Part shown: in pieces, positions 42,165 to 50,508 of the stretch
Layout: every line of letters begins with the position of its first letter
How positions within the stretch are numbered: the stretch's first letter is position 1
Assembly: GCA_021787595.1 (NCBI GenBank)
Contig: JAJYLQ010000023.1
Location: 1-55,939, forward strand
Length of the DNA: 55,939 nt
Reading direction: 5' to 3'
DNA from: Chloroflexota bacterium
GTDB taxonomy: Bacteria; Chloroflexota; Anaerolineae; Anaerolineales; Villigracilaceae
Notes under the pieces: generated by a model
The model's input: the letters and a program-made list of their open reading frames with translations, nothing else
Told to the model about the DNA's origin: nothing
Databases searched by the model: none
Made by a program: the position numbers and the translations under genes

Positions 42165-42190
42165 GCTCCAGATAACAATTGAGAAATCCG

Positions 42191-42226
42191 CACGAAGACC
42201 GCCGGCGAAAGGGCGGTCTTCGTGCT
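42191..42226. terminator. Intrinsic terminator of the corrinoid methyltransferase operon
   Basis: CACGAAGACCGCC (42191-42203) pairs perfectly with GGCGGTCTTCGTG (42212-42224). A 13-bp GC-rich stem is 27 bases after the MttB-family stop, with a short CTTTC tail. Confidence 0.85.
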
Positions 42227-42253
42227 TTCGATTGAGCGCTTTTTCGTTCGCGA

Positions 42254-42481
42254 TTACTTGCCAGCGCGGATTTGTGCGCCGCTCAATGGATTGCCAAACA
42301 GCGGAGCAAAGACGCAGAAGTCAAAGACACCGGCGAGAAGCGGAACCAAACCGATCACGGCCACGATGATGCCGGTTGTGCCGCCGAGGCCAAGCCAGCC
42401 CCAGGCGATCAAAACCAAGCCTGCCGCGATGCGGACGATGCGTCCGGTAGTGGATGCCATGAAAGAAACAAACGGGTTCAT
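42254..42481 (-). CDS. DUF2892 (YgaP-like) inner-membrane protein
   Basis: A 75-residue protein: MNPFVSFMASTTGRIVRIAAGLVLIAWGW, a second helix IIVAVIGLVPLLAGVFDFCVFAPLFG and the ending of the DUF2892 type (CPLY-like CVFAPLFGNPLSG). Two membrane helices. In other bacteria the domain is fused to a rhodanese (YgaP), linking it to sulfur metabolism, which fits the sulfur-related genes nearby. Ribosome site AAAAGGAG lies upstream. Confidence 0.85.
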   Translation of the reverse strand: MNPFVSFMASTTGRIVRIAAGLVLIAWGWLGLGGTTGIIVAVIGLVPLLAGVFDFCVFAPLFGNPLSGAQIRAGK

Positions 42482-42592
42482 TTTCTATCTCCTTTTTTGT
42501 TTGTATGATCTTGCCCCCAGTATAGGAGTTTGAACGAATTTTGTCGGTGACAAAGTCACCAAGTTTCCATCAAAATCTTATAAGAAAATTGA

Positions 42593-43267
42593 TCACGCGT
42601 TTGAGCGTGATTGCAGCCCATCCGGGTCAATCACTTCGACTTCGCCGCGCCCCACGCGGACAAAGCCGCGTTCGGAGAAATCTTCGAGCAGACGGCTGAC
42701 GACTTCGCGCGAGCTTCCCAGTTCCGCCGCGATCTCCTGGTGGGTGACCCGCATCGGGTTCTGGACCCGCGAGCGGGTCAGCAGCAAAGAAGCGAGGCGC
42801 GCATCCATGCGGCGGAAGGCGATCTCATCCACGATTGCCATGACAGTTGCCAGCCGTTGCGAAAGCAACTCGAACACGAACTCGCGCCAAACATCATAGC
42901 GAGCAACCCATTCCCGGAAATCTTTTGCAGGAATCATCACTGCTTCTGCATCCTGCTCGACAGTTGCCACCGCCGGAAACGTTTTCTGACTCAAAATGGC
43001 GTTGGCGGTGAGAATGCAGCTTTGTCCGTTGCCAAAGCGGTAGAGTGTAATCTCTCGTCCGGTTTCGCCAATTTTGTAGACGCGCACCACGCCGGAGAGA
43101 AGCAGGGCGATCGCGTCCACGCGGTCGCCTTCCAAAAAAACATCATGACCGGCGGGAATCTTGGCGAAAAAAGCGACCTGTTGGAAATCCCGGATCAGTT
43201 GTGTGTTGGACTTTTGCAGGATAGGCAGGGCATCCGAAATTCGCTTGAGTTGCGTTTGGTCAATCAT
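42593..43267 (-). CDS. Crp/Fnr-family transcriptional regulator
   Basis: A 224-residue regulator: cNMP-type sensor domain (FFAKIPAGHDVFLEGDRVDAIALLLSGVVRVYKIGETGREITLYRFGNGQSC) and winged HTH (VTHQEIAAELGSSREVVSRLLEDFSERGFV) typical of Crp/Fnr. It has no Fnr-type N-terminal Cys cluster, so oxygen sensing by iron-sulfur is unlikely. The start at 43267 (MIDQTQL) has AGGA nearby; an upstream ATG would add 19 residues. Two Crp/Fnr-type sites lie in the intergenic region (43463-43496) before the divergent ArsR gene, which is probably its target. Confidence 0.9.
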   Translation of the reverse strand: MIDQTQLKRISDALPILQKSNTQLIRDFQQVAFFAKIPAGHDVFLEGDRVDAIALLLSGVVRVYKIGETGREITLYRFGNGQSCILTANAILSQKTFPAVATVEQDAEAVMIPAKDFREWVARYDVWREFVFELLSQRLATVMAIVDEIAFRRMDARLASLLLTRSRVQNPMRVTHQEIAAELGSSREVVSRLLEDFSERGFVRVGRGEVEVIDPDGLQSRSNA

Positions 43268-43462
43268 CGTTGGCGATCCTTTTGTGCTGATTCTTATCCC
43301 GTGTCTTTTGTACGTCAATCCCACATAGATGCTGACTGGTCACCCCAATTCGCCGGGCGGTAGAAAGGGAATTTTGCGCTGTTTGCCTTTTTCGATGCCT
43401 TGTTCCTTCATAAACTCAGAGAAAACTGTACGAATTTATATGTGACATTGCTACCTAGAAAA

Positions 43463-43496
43463 TGTGACACACTTCACTATTGTGAATTTGTTCACA
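43463..43496 (+). promoter_or_regulatory. Two Crp/Fnr-type operators before the respiratory operon
   Basis: Site 1 is TGTGA CACACT TCACT (43463-43478) and site 2 is TGTGA ATTTGT TCACA (43481-43496), a perfect match to the TGTGA-N6-TCACA consensus. Their centres are 18 bp apart. The right arm of site 2 (TTCACA) doubles as a -35, with TATTTA 17 bp further on (43514-43519), so a bound activator would touch polymerase as in class II activation. A further half-site TGTGACATTG is at 43441-43450. Confidence 0.75.
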
Positions 43497-43551
43497 GAAT
43501 TATTATCGGCTTGTATTTATGCGTTTATGCGTATGAAAGCAGGTACAGCAG

Positions 43552-43902
43552 ATGGTTAATCAAACACTGGTTCAGGAAATATCCCAGCTCGAGGCAGACT
43601 TTTGTTTCGCTTTGTCCGATCCGACACGGCTTTTGATCCTTTATGCATTGGCGGATGAGCCGCGCAATGTGACCGAACTGACCAACGATTTGAGTGTCAT
43701 TCAACCCACAATCTCCCGGCATTTGAAAGTGTTGCGCGAGCGCGGGCTGGTTTATACGGTCCGGCAGGGGACAACGGTCACTTATCACTTGTCGGATAAC
43801 CGGCTTATCCAGGCGCTGGATCTGTTGCGGGCAGTCATGCGCGAACGGCTGGCCTACAAAGCCAGCCTGATGGAAGAAACCAAGGCAAGCACGAACGCCT
43901 GA
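43552..43902 (+). CDS. ArsR-family transcriptional regulator
   Basis: A 116-residue winged-HTH protein: CFALSDPTRLLILYALADEPRNVTELTNDLSVIQPTISRHLKVLRERGLVYTVRQGTTVTYHLSD. It begins with a cysteine (C18) in the helix preceding the HTH but lacks the typical ELCVCDL metal-binding motif; here that stretch reads ARNVTEL, so it may sense sulfide or persulfide through other Cys, or a different signal. Only one cysteine is present. It opens the operon of redox and transporter genes and is probably a local switch for it. Confidence 0.88.
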   Translation: MVNQTLVQEISQLEADFCFALSDPTRLLILYALADEPRNVTELTNDLSVIQPTISRHLKVLRERGLVYTVRQGTTVTYHLSDNRLIQALDLLRAVMRERLAYKASLMEETKASTNA

Positions 43903-43938
43903 GGAAGAAATGAATTCATTCTTTTCGAGGAGGATTGG

Positions 43939-44802
43939 ATGCAACGTAAGAAACTGTTTGTAATGCTTGTGGCCGCCGGCGCGTTGATCGTGATCGTCAG
44001 CGGCATCGCACTGGCGTTGACACAGCCTGCTCACGCGCAGTGCGGATCACAGGCCTCGTCCTGCAAGAACTGCCACGAAGTGCAAGCACAGAAGCCCGTC
44101 AATAATGATGGGACTCCCTGGCACACTTCGCATGCCTTCGGCGATTTTTGCTATATTTGCCACGGCGGCAACCAGCAGGCCACGGATAAAACTGCGGCGC
44201 ATACCGGCATGGTGAACCCGCTTTCGGATATCAAAGCCTCGTGCGCGCAGTGCCATCCCAGCGATCTGCAGGCCCGCGCTCAGGTTTACGCGGATAAGTT
44301 GGGCGTCCAGCTTGGATCGAGTGGCTCTGCCGCATCGAGCAGTGGAACTCCAGCGGCTTCCGCGACGACTTCCGCCGCGCCGGCTGCGAGCAATACGTCT
44401 GCAACGCCGCAGCCTGCCGCGGCTGTGCCGCAGGTCACATTGGCTCCCAACGACCCGAACCTGGTCAACTATGTTCAGCGATACAACGAGAACGTGCTGC
44501 ATCAATATCCTGCCAATTGGGGCAACGTCATCCTGCTGGTCATGATCGGCGCGATGGTGATCGGCGGCGGCGCGCTGGTTGTCAGCCGCGAGGGTTTGAT
44601 CAAAGTTTCGTTCAAGGAAACAAAGCCGGTCGAAGGCGAGTATCCCGCGGATGTTGTGGACATGGTTCCGGGCATCGCGAAGCTAAAGCCAAATGCGCGC
44701 AAGTCACTGCGCCGCCTGCTCGAAAGACCGGAGGCGACCGCCGAAGTGCTAACGTCCATTGATAAGCTGACCGACGATAAACCTTCGAATCAGAAAGAGT
44801 AA
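43939..44802 (+). CDS. Membrane-anchored triheme cytochrome c
   Basis: A 287-residue exported protein: signal peptide (MLVAAGALIVIVSGIALALTQPAHA), three CXXCH haem sites (CKNCH, CYICH, CAQCH) in the first 110 residues, then a Ser/Ala/Pro linker and one membrane helix (NVILLVMIGAMVIGGGALVV), with a cytoplasmic C-terminal tail (about 60 residues). It could carry electrons between quinol or periplasmic partners and the molybdoenzyme encoded downstream. Strong ribosome site GAGGAGG just before ATG 43939. Confidence 0.85.
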   Translation: MQRKKLFVMLVAAGALIVIVSGIALALTQPAHAQCGSQASSCKNCHEVQAQKPVNNDGTPWHTSHAFGDFCYICHGGNQQATDKTAAHTGMVNPLSDIKASCAQCHPSDLQARAQVYADKLGVQLGSSGSAASSSGTPAASATTSAAPAASNTSATPQPAAAVPQVTLAPNDPNLVNYVQRYNENVLHQYPANWGNVILLVMIGAMVIGGGALVVSREGLIKVSFKETKPVEGEYPADVVDMVPGIAKLKPNARKSLRRLLERPEATAEVLTSIDKLTDDKPSNQKE

Positions 44803-44839
44803 TGAGCCAGTATTTTCACTTCTGTGAGAGGAAACCATT

Positions 44840-45385
44840 ATGAACTGGATCATCAAACAAATCAGCAAAGAGACATGGTCGCCTTATGTGGCCGGAATCC
44901 TGCTTGGCATCGTAGGTATCCTGGCCGTGCTTCTGTCCAATAGTCTGCTGGGCGCTTCTGGCGCATTTGAGAACATTGCTGGAATGATCGGCAAAGCAGT
45001 TGCGCCCAAAGCCTTCGATATTTTGTATTTCAATTTTGTGATGCCGCCCGGAATCAGCTGGAGTGTCATCCTGCTGATCGGCGTATTCTTCGGCGGCATG
45101 ATCGGCGCCGCGACCAGCAAAACGTTGAAGTGGGGCAGGAAAGATGCGGCCAACAGTGATGTTCAGTGGAAGAGCATCTTTGGCCCGCAAACGTGGAAAC
45201 GCTGGGTTCTGGGATTCGTCGGCGCGATCATTCTGGAATATGCGGCAGGCATCGCGGGCGGATGCACCAGCGGCCTGGCAATTTCAGGAGGCATGTTGCT
45301 GGTTCCGGCGGCCTTCCTCTTCATCGCCGGGATGTTTGCGTCCGGCATCGTGACCGCGTGGATCATTTATCGCAACCGCTATTAA
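44840..45385 (+). CDS. YeeE/YedE-family sulfur-compound transporter, half 1
   Basis: A 181-residue protein with about five membrane helices and the family segment IAGGCTSGLAISGG, in which the Cys is one of the conserved thiosulfate-relay cysteines of YeeE/YedE (TsuA) proteins. In TsuA the fold consists of two similar halves in one chain; here each half is a separate gene, the other being 45399-45944. They follow one another with a 13-base gap. Substrate is probably a sulfur or selenium oxyanion, by family; the choice is inference. Confidence 0.85.
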   Translation: MNWIIKQISKETWSPYVAGILLGIVGILAVLLSNSLLGASGAFENIAGMIGKAVAPKAFDILYFNFVMPPGISWSVILLIGVFFGGMIGAATSKTLKWGRKDAANSDVQWKSIFGPQTWKRWVLGFVGAIILEYAAGIAGGCTSGLAISGGMLLVPAAFLFIAGMFASGIVTAWIIYRNRY

Positions 45386-45398
45386 CAAGGAGGATGGA

Positions 45399-45944
45399 GT
45401 GAACTACGTCATTGCTTTGTTTCTCGGCGCGTTCTTCGGCTTCTCGTTGAACAAAGCCGGTTTGACCAAATACAACAAGATCGTCAATCAATTCCGCTTC
45501 ACCGATATGGCGGTCTTGAAATTCATGATGACGGCGCTGGTCGTTGCCATGATCGGACTCTACGGCCTGCGCGGTCTGGGACTCATCGCGTTCCCGTCCG
45601 TGCCGAACACGTACATCGTTGGCAATCTCGTGGGCGGGCTGATCTTCGGGGTCGGCATGGCCCTGACCGGATACTGACCGGGCACCTGTGTCGCCGGGTC
45701 CGGCGAAGGAAAATTAGATTATCTCATCCCTGGTTTGCTTGGCTTCTTGACCGGTGCAGTCATTTACGGCTTGACGTACCAGCAGGTATTTCCGCAAATC
45801 TCGAAACTGGCAAACTTTGGCGGCATCGTGATCCCTGAGGCGTGGAACATCAATCCGTATTTGACGGTCCTCGCATTCTCACTTATGGCTCTGCTCCTGT
45901 TCTATTTCATTGACCGCATGGGCATGCAGAGAAAAGAGAAGTAA
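45399..45944 (+). CDS. YeeE/YedE-family transporter, half 2, candidate selenoprotein
   Basis: Read through the in-frame TGA at 45675-45677, this is a 181-residue membrane protein with about five helices: GMALTGY-U-PGTCVAGSGEGKLDYLIPGLLGFL. Homologous YeeE/YedE halves have Cys at this position (GY-C-PGTC), so residue 93 is read as selenocysteine. A hairpin with the loop GGTC follows at 45691-45706. C97 of PGTC is kept. If not read through, both pieces would be useless: 92 residues, and a 90-residue tail with no ribosome site. The start is GTG 45399 after AAGGAGG. Function: uptake of a sulfur or selenium compound together with half 1. Confidence 0.8.
45691..45706 (+). promoter_or_regulatory. 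SECIS-like hairpin downstream of the in-frame TGA
   Basis: TCGCCG (45691-45696) and CGGCGA (45701-45706) form a perfect 6-bp stem with the tetraloop GGTC. The GGU of the loop begins 20 nt after the UGA, close to the spacing in E. coli fdhF, and GGU in the apical loop is the SelB contact there. It lies inside the reading frame, as bacterial SECIS elements must. Confidence 0.7.
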
Positions 45945-45996
45945 TCAGTGATCAGCAGACAGTGATCAGTTAGAAGTAGTTGAAGCGGAGAAATCC

Positions 45997-48162
45997 ATGA
46001 CGAATCTTATATCGAGGCGCGACTTTCTCAAACTGGGCGGCGCGGCGGCTGGAGCGCTTGCAATCGGTGAATTCATTCCGCCGCTCGCGGCAAAAGCTGC
46101 GCGCGAGGCAGGCACTCTCGATGCCAACGGTGACGGCTACATTCCCAGCATGTGCGAAATGTGTGTCTGGCGCTGCGGCCTGCTGGCCAAAGTCGAAGGC
46201 GGACGCGTGGTCAAGCTCGAAGGCAATCCCGATCATCCGCATTCCAAAGGCAAGTTATGCCCGCGCGGTCAGGCTGGGTTGATGAATACGTACGACCCGG
46301 ACCGTGTGCTGACTCCACTTGTCAGGGTTGGAAAACGCGGCGAGGGCCTCTTCCGCAAAGCGTCGTGGGACGAAGCGCTGGGGATCGTCGCCAAGAACAT
46401 GCTCGACATCAAACAGAAGTATGGTCCCGAGGCGATGGTCTTTTCGTCCACGCACAATCTGTCGCAGCCTTTATTTGAAAACCTGCTCCAGGCGTTTGGC
46501 TCGCCGAATTACGGCACACAACGTTCGTTGTGTTTCAATGCCATGACGATTACGAACATAATGACGTACGGTACGGAAGAGCCAAACCGCGATTACAGCC
46601 AGGTCAAATATATTATTTTGACGGGACGAAATTTGGCTGAAGCCATCTCGAACTCCGAGACCCAGGATTTGATCCACGCGATTGACCGCGGTGTGAAGGT
46701 TGTTTATCTCGACCCGCGCTTTACGAAGACCGCGGCGAAAGCGTCCGAATGGCTGCCAATCAGGCCCGGTACTGATTTGGCTTTTCATCTCGCCATGCTT
46801 AACGTCATCATCGGCGAGAGACTATACAATCAAAATTTCGTTTCGCAATACACAGTTGGTTTTGACGAAGTTGCCAACAGTGTCAGCCAATATCCGCCTG
46901 AATGGGCCGCAAAGATTACCGAAATTCCGGCAGATACGATCCGACGCATTGCACGGGAATTTGCGGCGGCCGCGCCCTACGCGCTGGCCCATAACGGATG
47001 GCGCACGTCGAACTTTGTCAACTCATTCCAGACCGAACGCGCCATTGCCATTCTCAACGCGTTGATGGGGAATTGGGGAACGACCATGTTCCCGGCTGGA
47101 GCGGAAGGCGCAGGTTTGGGCGCGCCAAAGCAGCCAGCTTATCCGCGTGTCTCTGCGCTGCGGTTGGACGGCGTGCCGTGGAAATATCCATTCGTGCCGC
47201 TTCAATATGGAGTTATCCAGCAGATGCGCGACTCCGTCCTGGCTGAAGATCCCTACGCGGCGCACGGATGGTTCATCTCGCGCCAGAACCCGGCCATGTC
47301 CATCCCGGATCGCAAGAAGACATTGCAGACTCTTTCCAAGCTGGATTTCATTGTCACGATGGACATCATCATGAATGACACAGCCTGGTTCTCGGATGTT
47401 GTCCTGCCGGAAGCGTCGTACCTCGAACGTTACGATCCATTGAATGTGGTTGGCAACCGCGCGTTCCTGCGCCAGCCGGTGATCGAACCGCAAGGCGAAG
47501 CCAAGTCCGCGCTGTGGATTTACAAACAGCTTGGCGGGCTTCTTGGCTTGGGCGACTATTTCCAATACAAGGATGATGAAGATTACATCCAGCAGGAACT
47601 TGCGCCGTTGGGCGTTTCGCTCGATCAAATCCGTAAGCAAGGTTATGCAGAACTGCCTGAGAGCAGCTCCAACATTTACAGATGGAGCACGCCCAGCGGG
47701 AAGGTCGAGCTAAGTTCAGCCACGCTGGATAAAGCTGGTTTTGATGGCGTCCCGAAATGGGAAGAGCCGCCCGCGCCCAAATCCGGCCAGTTCTATTTGC
47801 TGACCGGCAAAGGTGCGCGCCAGACTCAGTTCGGCACGCAGAACAATCAATTACTCCATAAATATGACGATGAACCGGGTTTGTGGATGAACGCCAAAGC
47901 CGCGGCATCACAAGGCTTGGACGATGGTGATATGGTCTCGGTGACAAGCGACGTTGGTCAGATTTATATCAAGCTGATCGCCACGCAAGCCATCCGCCCC
48001 GATTGCGTTTACATGCAGCCCGGCTTCGGTCATCTCTCGAAGGGACTGACCACAGCGTACGGCCTGGGTTCGAGCGACTCGGATCTGCACGTTACGTTTA
48101 CGGATCCCATTAGCGGCGGTCAGGCCCTCAGTCAGACATTCGTAACGGTAAAGAAGGCTTGA
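45997..48162 (+). CDS. Molybdopterin oxidoreductase, PsrA/PhsA-like catalytic subunit
   Basis: A 721-residue member of the DMSO-reductase superfamily. A Tat signal (ISRRDFLKLGGAAAGALAIG) directs export. The [4Fe-4S] motif is C53-x2-C56-x3-C60-x27-C88. C179 in RSLCFNAMT is the likely Mo ligand, an ordinary Cys. Later segments (VLPEASYLERYDPLN, VWMNAKAA, QPGFGHLS) match polysulfide, thiosulfate and tetrathionate reductases. With subunits B and C downstream it forms a Psr-type complex on the outer face of the membrane. The exact sulfur or selenium substrate, and direction, are not decidable from sequence. Confidence 0.9.
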   Translation: MTNLISRRDFLKLGGAAAGALAIGEFIPPLAAKAAREAGTLDANGDGYIPSMCEMCVWRCGLLAKVEGGRVVKLEGNPDHPHSKGKLCPRGQAGLMNTYDPDRVLTPLVRVGKRGEGLFRKASWDEALGIVAKNMLDIKQKYGPEAMVFSSTHNLSQPLFENLLQAFGSPNYGTQRSLCFNAMTITNIMTYGTEEPNRDYSQVKYIILTGRNLAEAISNSETQDLIHAIDRGVKVVYLDPRFTKTAAKASEWLPIRPGTDLAFHLAMLNVIIGERLYNQNFVSQYTVGFDEVANSVSQYPPEWAAKITEIPADTIRRIAREFAAAAPYALAHNGWRTSNFVNSFQTERAIAILNALMGNWGTTMFPAGAEGAGLGAPKQPAYPRVSALRLDGVPWKYPFVPLQYGVIQQMRDSVLAEDPYAAHGWFISRQNPAMSIPDRKKTLQTLSKLDFIVTMDIIMNDTAWFSDVVLPEASYLERYDPLNVVGNRAFLRQPVIEPQGEAKSALWIYKQLGGLLGLGDYFQYKDDEDYIQQELAPLGVSLDQIRKQGYAELPESSSNIYRWSTPSGKVELSSATLDKAGFDGVPKWEEPPAPKSGQFYLLTGKGARQTQFGTQNNQLLHKYDDEPGLWMNAKAAASQGLDDGDMVSVTSDVGQIYIKLIATQAIRPDCVYMQPGFGHLSKGLTTAYGLGSSDSDLHVTFTDPISGGQALSQTFVTVKKA

Positions 48163-48202
48163 CCTCACCCCCATCCCCTCTCCTAAAAGAGAGGGGCGAG
48201 GA
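48163..48202. repeat. GAGAGG-family palindrome between subunits A and B
   Basis: CCTCACCCCCATCCCC, TCTCCTAAAAGAGAGG, GGCGAGG. The right arm supplies GAGGA (48198-48202), seven bases before the ATG of subunit B. Confidence 0.8.
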
Positions 48203-48209
48203 AAAGATT

Positions 48210-49010
48210 ATGACTGACATTAAGAATATCAAACACAAGGCTTTTCTTTATGATGCCACACGCTGCATTGATTGCCGCGCCTGCATGATCGCCTGCAGTG
48301 TCGAAAACAAGATTCCGATGGACAAGACCCGCATCTGGGTCGCCGGGGTTGGACTTAAAGGTGAATACCCGAATCTGGATCGCGCCTCGATGGTCTACCA
48401 TTGCATGCACTGCGAGGAACCCGACTGCATGTCGGCCTGCCCGGTGGGCGCTTACAGCAAACGTGAAGACGGCCCGGTACTTTACAACAAGGATGTGTGC
48501 ATCGGCTGCCGCTACTGCATGAACGCCTGCCCATTTGGTGTGCCGCATTTTGATTACAACAAGGGCCTGATTGACGGCGCATTCATTGACAAATGCACGA
48601 TGTGCACCCAGCGAATTGATGTGGGCCTGGAACCGGCCTGCGTCGCAACCTGTCCGACCGAAGCGCTGGTCTTCGGTGAACGCGCCGATCTGATCAAGGA
48701 AGCTCACGCGCGTATCGCCGCACATCCTGATCGCTACATTGATCATGTTTACGGCGAGACGGAAAACGGCGGAACATCCTATTTGATCCTTTCACATGTT
48801 CCATTCAGCGAACTTGGACTGCCTCCGCTTACATCCAAGCCGGTCAAGGAAGTCAGTGAAGCGGTGATGGGGCTTACGATTCCGTTCGCGCTTACCTGGG
48901 GCGCCGTCCTTACCGGTGTGACAGTCGGCGTGCATGAATACAACAAGAGAAAAGAAAACGCCGCAAAACAAACCGTGGAAGCCGAAAAGGAATCGGAGGA
49001 TGCCAAATGA
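48210..49010 (+). CDS. Four-cluster ferredoxin subunit, PsrB-like
   Basis: A 266-residue electron-transfer subunit. Four Cys groups (CIDCRACMIAC, CMHCEEPDCMSACPVGA, CIGCRYCMNACPFG, CTMCTQRIDVG...CVATCPTEA) bind four [4Fe-4S] clusters. Near the C-terminus a hydrophobic helix (GLTIPFALTWGAVLTGVTVGV) can anchor it in the membrane, which is not standard for PsrB. The start at 48210 is favoured over the long frame from 48159, which reads through the palindromic repeat. Its stop overlaps the NrfD-like gene by 4 bases. Confidence 0.9.
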   Translation: MTDIKNIKHKAFLYDATRCIDCRACMIACSVENKIPMDKTRIWVAGVGLKGEYPNLDRASMVYHCMHCEEPDCMSACPVGAYSKREDGPVLYNKDVCIGCRYCMNACPFGVPHFDYNKGLIDGAFIDKCTMCTQRIDVGLEPACVATCPTEALVFGERADLIKEAHARIAAHPDRYIDHVYGETENGGTSYLILSHVPFSELGLPPLTSKPVKEVSEAVMGLTIPFALTWGAVLTGVTVGVHEYNKRKENAAKQTVEAEKESEDAK

Positions 49011-50191
49011 AAATGCAAATCAACATCAACCCGCGTCTCCGCCTAAGCCCACTCGTCATGGTTTTATTGGCATTGATGGGAATCGCTTTCGTGGTTGCGA
49101 TGATCCGTTATATCAATGGCATTGGCGCGATCAGCAATTTGAGTTATTCCTATCCGTGGGGCTTCTGGATCAGCTTCGATTTGTTCACCGGCGTCGCCAT
49201 CGGCAGCGGCGCGTTCGTCATGGCTGCGGCGGTGTACATCTTCGAACTGAAGGAATTTCGGCCACTGCTCAAGCCGTCCGTTCTAACGGGTTTTCTCGGC
49301 TACACCATGGTGGTCATTGCCCTGCTGGTTGACCTTGGTCATCCCGAACGAATCTGGTACATGATGATCCATTGGAATCACACCTCGGTCTTGTTGGAGA
49401 TCGGCATCTGTGTGATGAGTTATCTCACGGTATTAGCGATTGAATTCTCACCGGTCTTCTTCGAGGGCATCCAATGGAAAAAGACGGCGCACTTCATCCA
49501 TAAGTTCATCATGCCGTTTGTGATCCTTGGCGTTGTGCTTTCGACATTGCACCAATCGTCGCTTGGCTCGCTGTTGCTAATCCAGCCCGCGAAACTTTAT
49601 CCGCTGTGGTGGACGCCGATCCTGCCAGTGTTATTCTTCATCTCGGCAGTTTCGATTGGCTTGGCGATGATTATCTTCGAATCAACGGTTAGCGCCCGTT
49701 ATTTTCATCGCGGTTTGGAAAGTCATCTCTTGGAAAAATTGGGTAGAGCTGTTCCGATTGTCTTAGCGATCTATCTGATCGTCCGCTTCACCCAATTGAC
49801 TTTGGCAAACGATCTGCAATATCTCTTCAACAGCGGATTGATGAGCATCCTGTTCTGGGCGGAGATCATCCTCGGTTCGGTCATCCCGTTGGTTTTATTC
49901 TCGATCAAGAAGATTCGCCAAAGCCCCAACGGTTTGCTGGTCAGCGCGATCGTTCTGCTGATCGGCATGATCCTGGATCGCTTCGATGTAAGTTGGTTCG
50001 CTGTTCGTCATCCCGATCCATTGACGTTCATTCCAAGCTTGATGCAATTCAACGCACATTACATTCCATCGTTGCCGGAACTTTCCATTTCAATCGGCAT
50101 CTTCTCGGCAGGCATCCTGGCGTTTGGTTTGATCGCGAAATACTTGCCGCTCTTTGAAGAGGAAGACGGTCATCACACAGCATCACACTAA
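49007..50191 (+). CDS. NrfD/HybB-like membrane subunit (PsrC type)
   Basis: A 394-residue quinone-interacting subunit with about ten membrane helices. SYPWGFWISFDLFTGVAIGSGAFVMA is the family signature seen in HybB and NrfD proteins. It exchanges electrons between menaquinone and the PsrB-like subunit. It overlaps subunit B by ATGA. An intrinsic terminator closes this transcript at 50194-50225, separating it from the cytochrome b group. Confidence 0.92.
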   Translation: MKMQININPRLRLSPLVMVLLALMGIAFVVAMIRYINGIGAISNLSYSYPWGFWISFDLFTGVAIGSGAFVMAAAVYIFELKEFRPLLKPSVLTGFLGYTMVVIALLVDLGHPERIWYMMIHWNHTSVLLEIGICVMSYLTVLAIEFSPVFFEGIQWKKTAHFIHKFIMPFVILGVVLSTLHQSSLGSLLLIQPAKLYPLWWTPILPVLFFISAVSIGLAMIIFESTVSARYFHRGLESHLLEKLGRAVPIVLAIYLIVRFTQLTLANDLQYLFNSGLMSILFWAEIILGSVIPLVLFSIKKIRQSPNGLLVSAIVLLIGMILDRFDVSWFAVRHPDPLTFIPSLMQFNAHYIPSLPELSISIGIFSAGILAFGLIAKYLPLFEEEDGHHTASH

Positions 50192-50193
50192 CC

Positions 50194-50225
50194 AAAAACC
50201 GCTCCGTCACTGGGGCGGTTTTTAT
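50194..50225 (+). terminator. Intrinsic terminator of the Psr-like operon
   Basis: AAAAACCGCTCC (50194-50205) pairs with GGGGCGGTTTTT (50212-50223), with one G-U pair and a 6-nt loop, three bases after the NrfD-like gene. The gap 50226-50508 after it contains REP-like and 82-bp repeats and no gene. Confidence 0.9.
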
Positions 50226-50265
50226 ACGTATTATGTGTCCTGTTGCAAAACAGAAACTAACATCT

Positions 50266-50360
50266 CCCTGAGCGGAGTGGTGCCAAAGGCGCCACGAAGT
50301 CGAAGGGCAAATCAAAAGCCAGCATCTACGCTTCGACTGCGGACTTCGTCCTCCGCTCAG
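50266..50360. repeat. REP-like palindrome pair with nested TGGTGCC...GGCGCCA
   Basis: CCCTGAGCGGAG and AAGTCGAAGGG flank TGGTGCC AAA GGCGCCA (50278-50294). A second inverted unit CTTCGACTGCGG..CCGCTCAG (50331-50360) follows, making a larger inverted pair. Confidence 0.7.
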
Positions 50361-50381
50361 CGCGATAATGTTGATATGTAA

Positions 50382-50463
50382 CAATACCTTCGCCATTTGT
50401 GGGACAATTTGCCAAATTGTCCCTATATTCGCCGCTCCCGATACCTCATTGGCGAAGGTATTG
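50382..50463. repeat. 82-bp palindromic MITE-like repeat, copy 4
   Basis: CAATACCTTCGCCA (50382-50395) to TGGCGAAGGTATTG (50450-50463), inner GGGACAATTTG/CAAATTGTCCC. Orientation as copy 2. It ends 46 bases before the start of the cytochrome b gene. Confidence 0.85.
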
Positions 50464-50508
50464 ATATAAAACAGACAGCAATATCAGTTATCATTTAGCG
50501 GTATTCGA

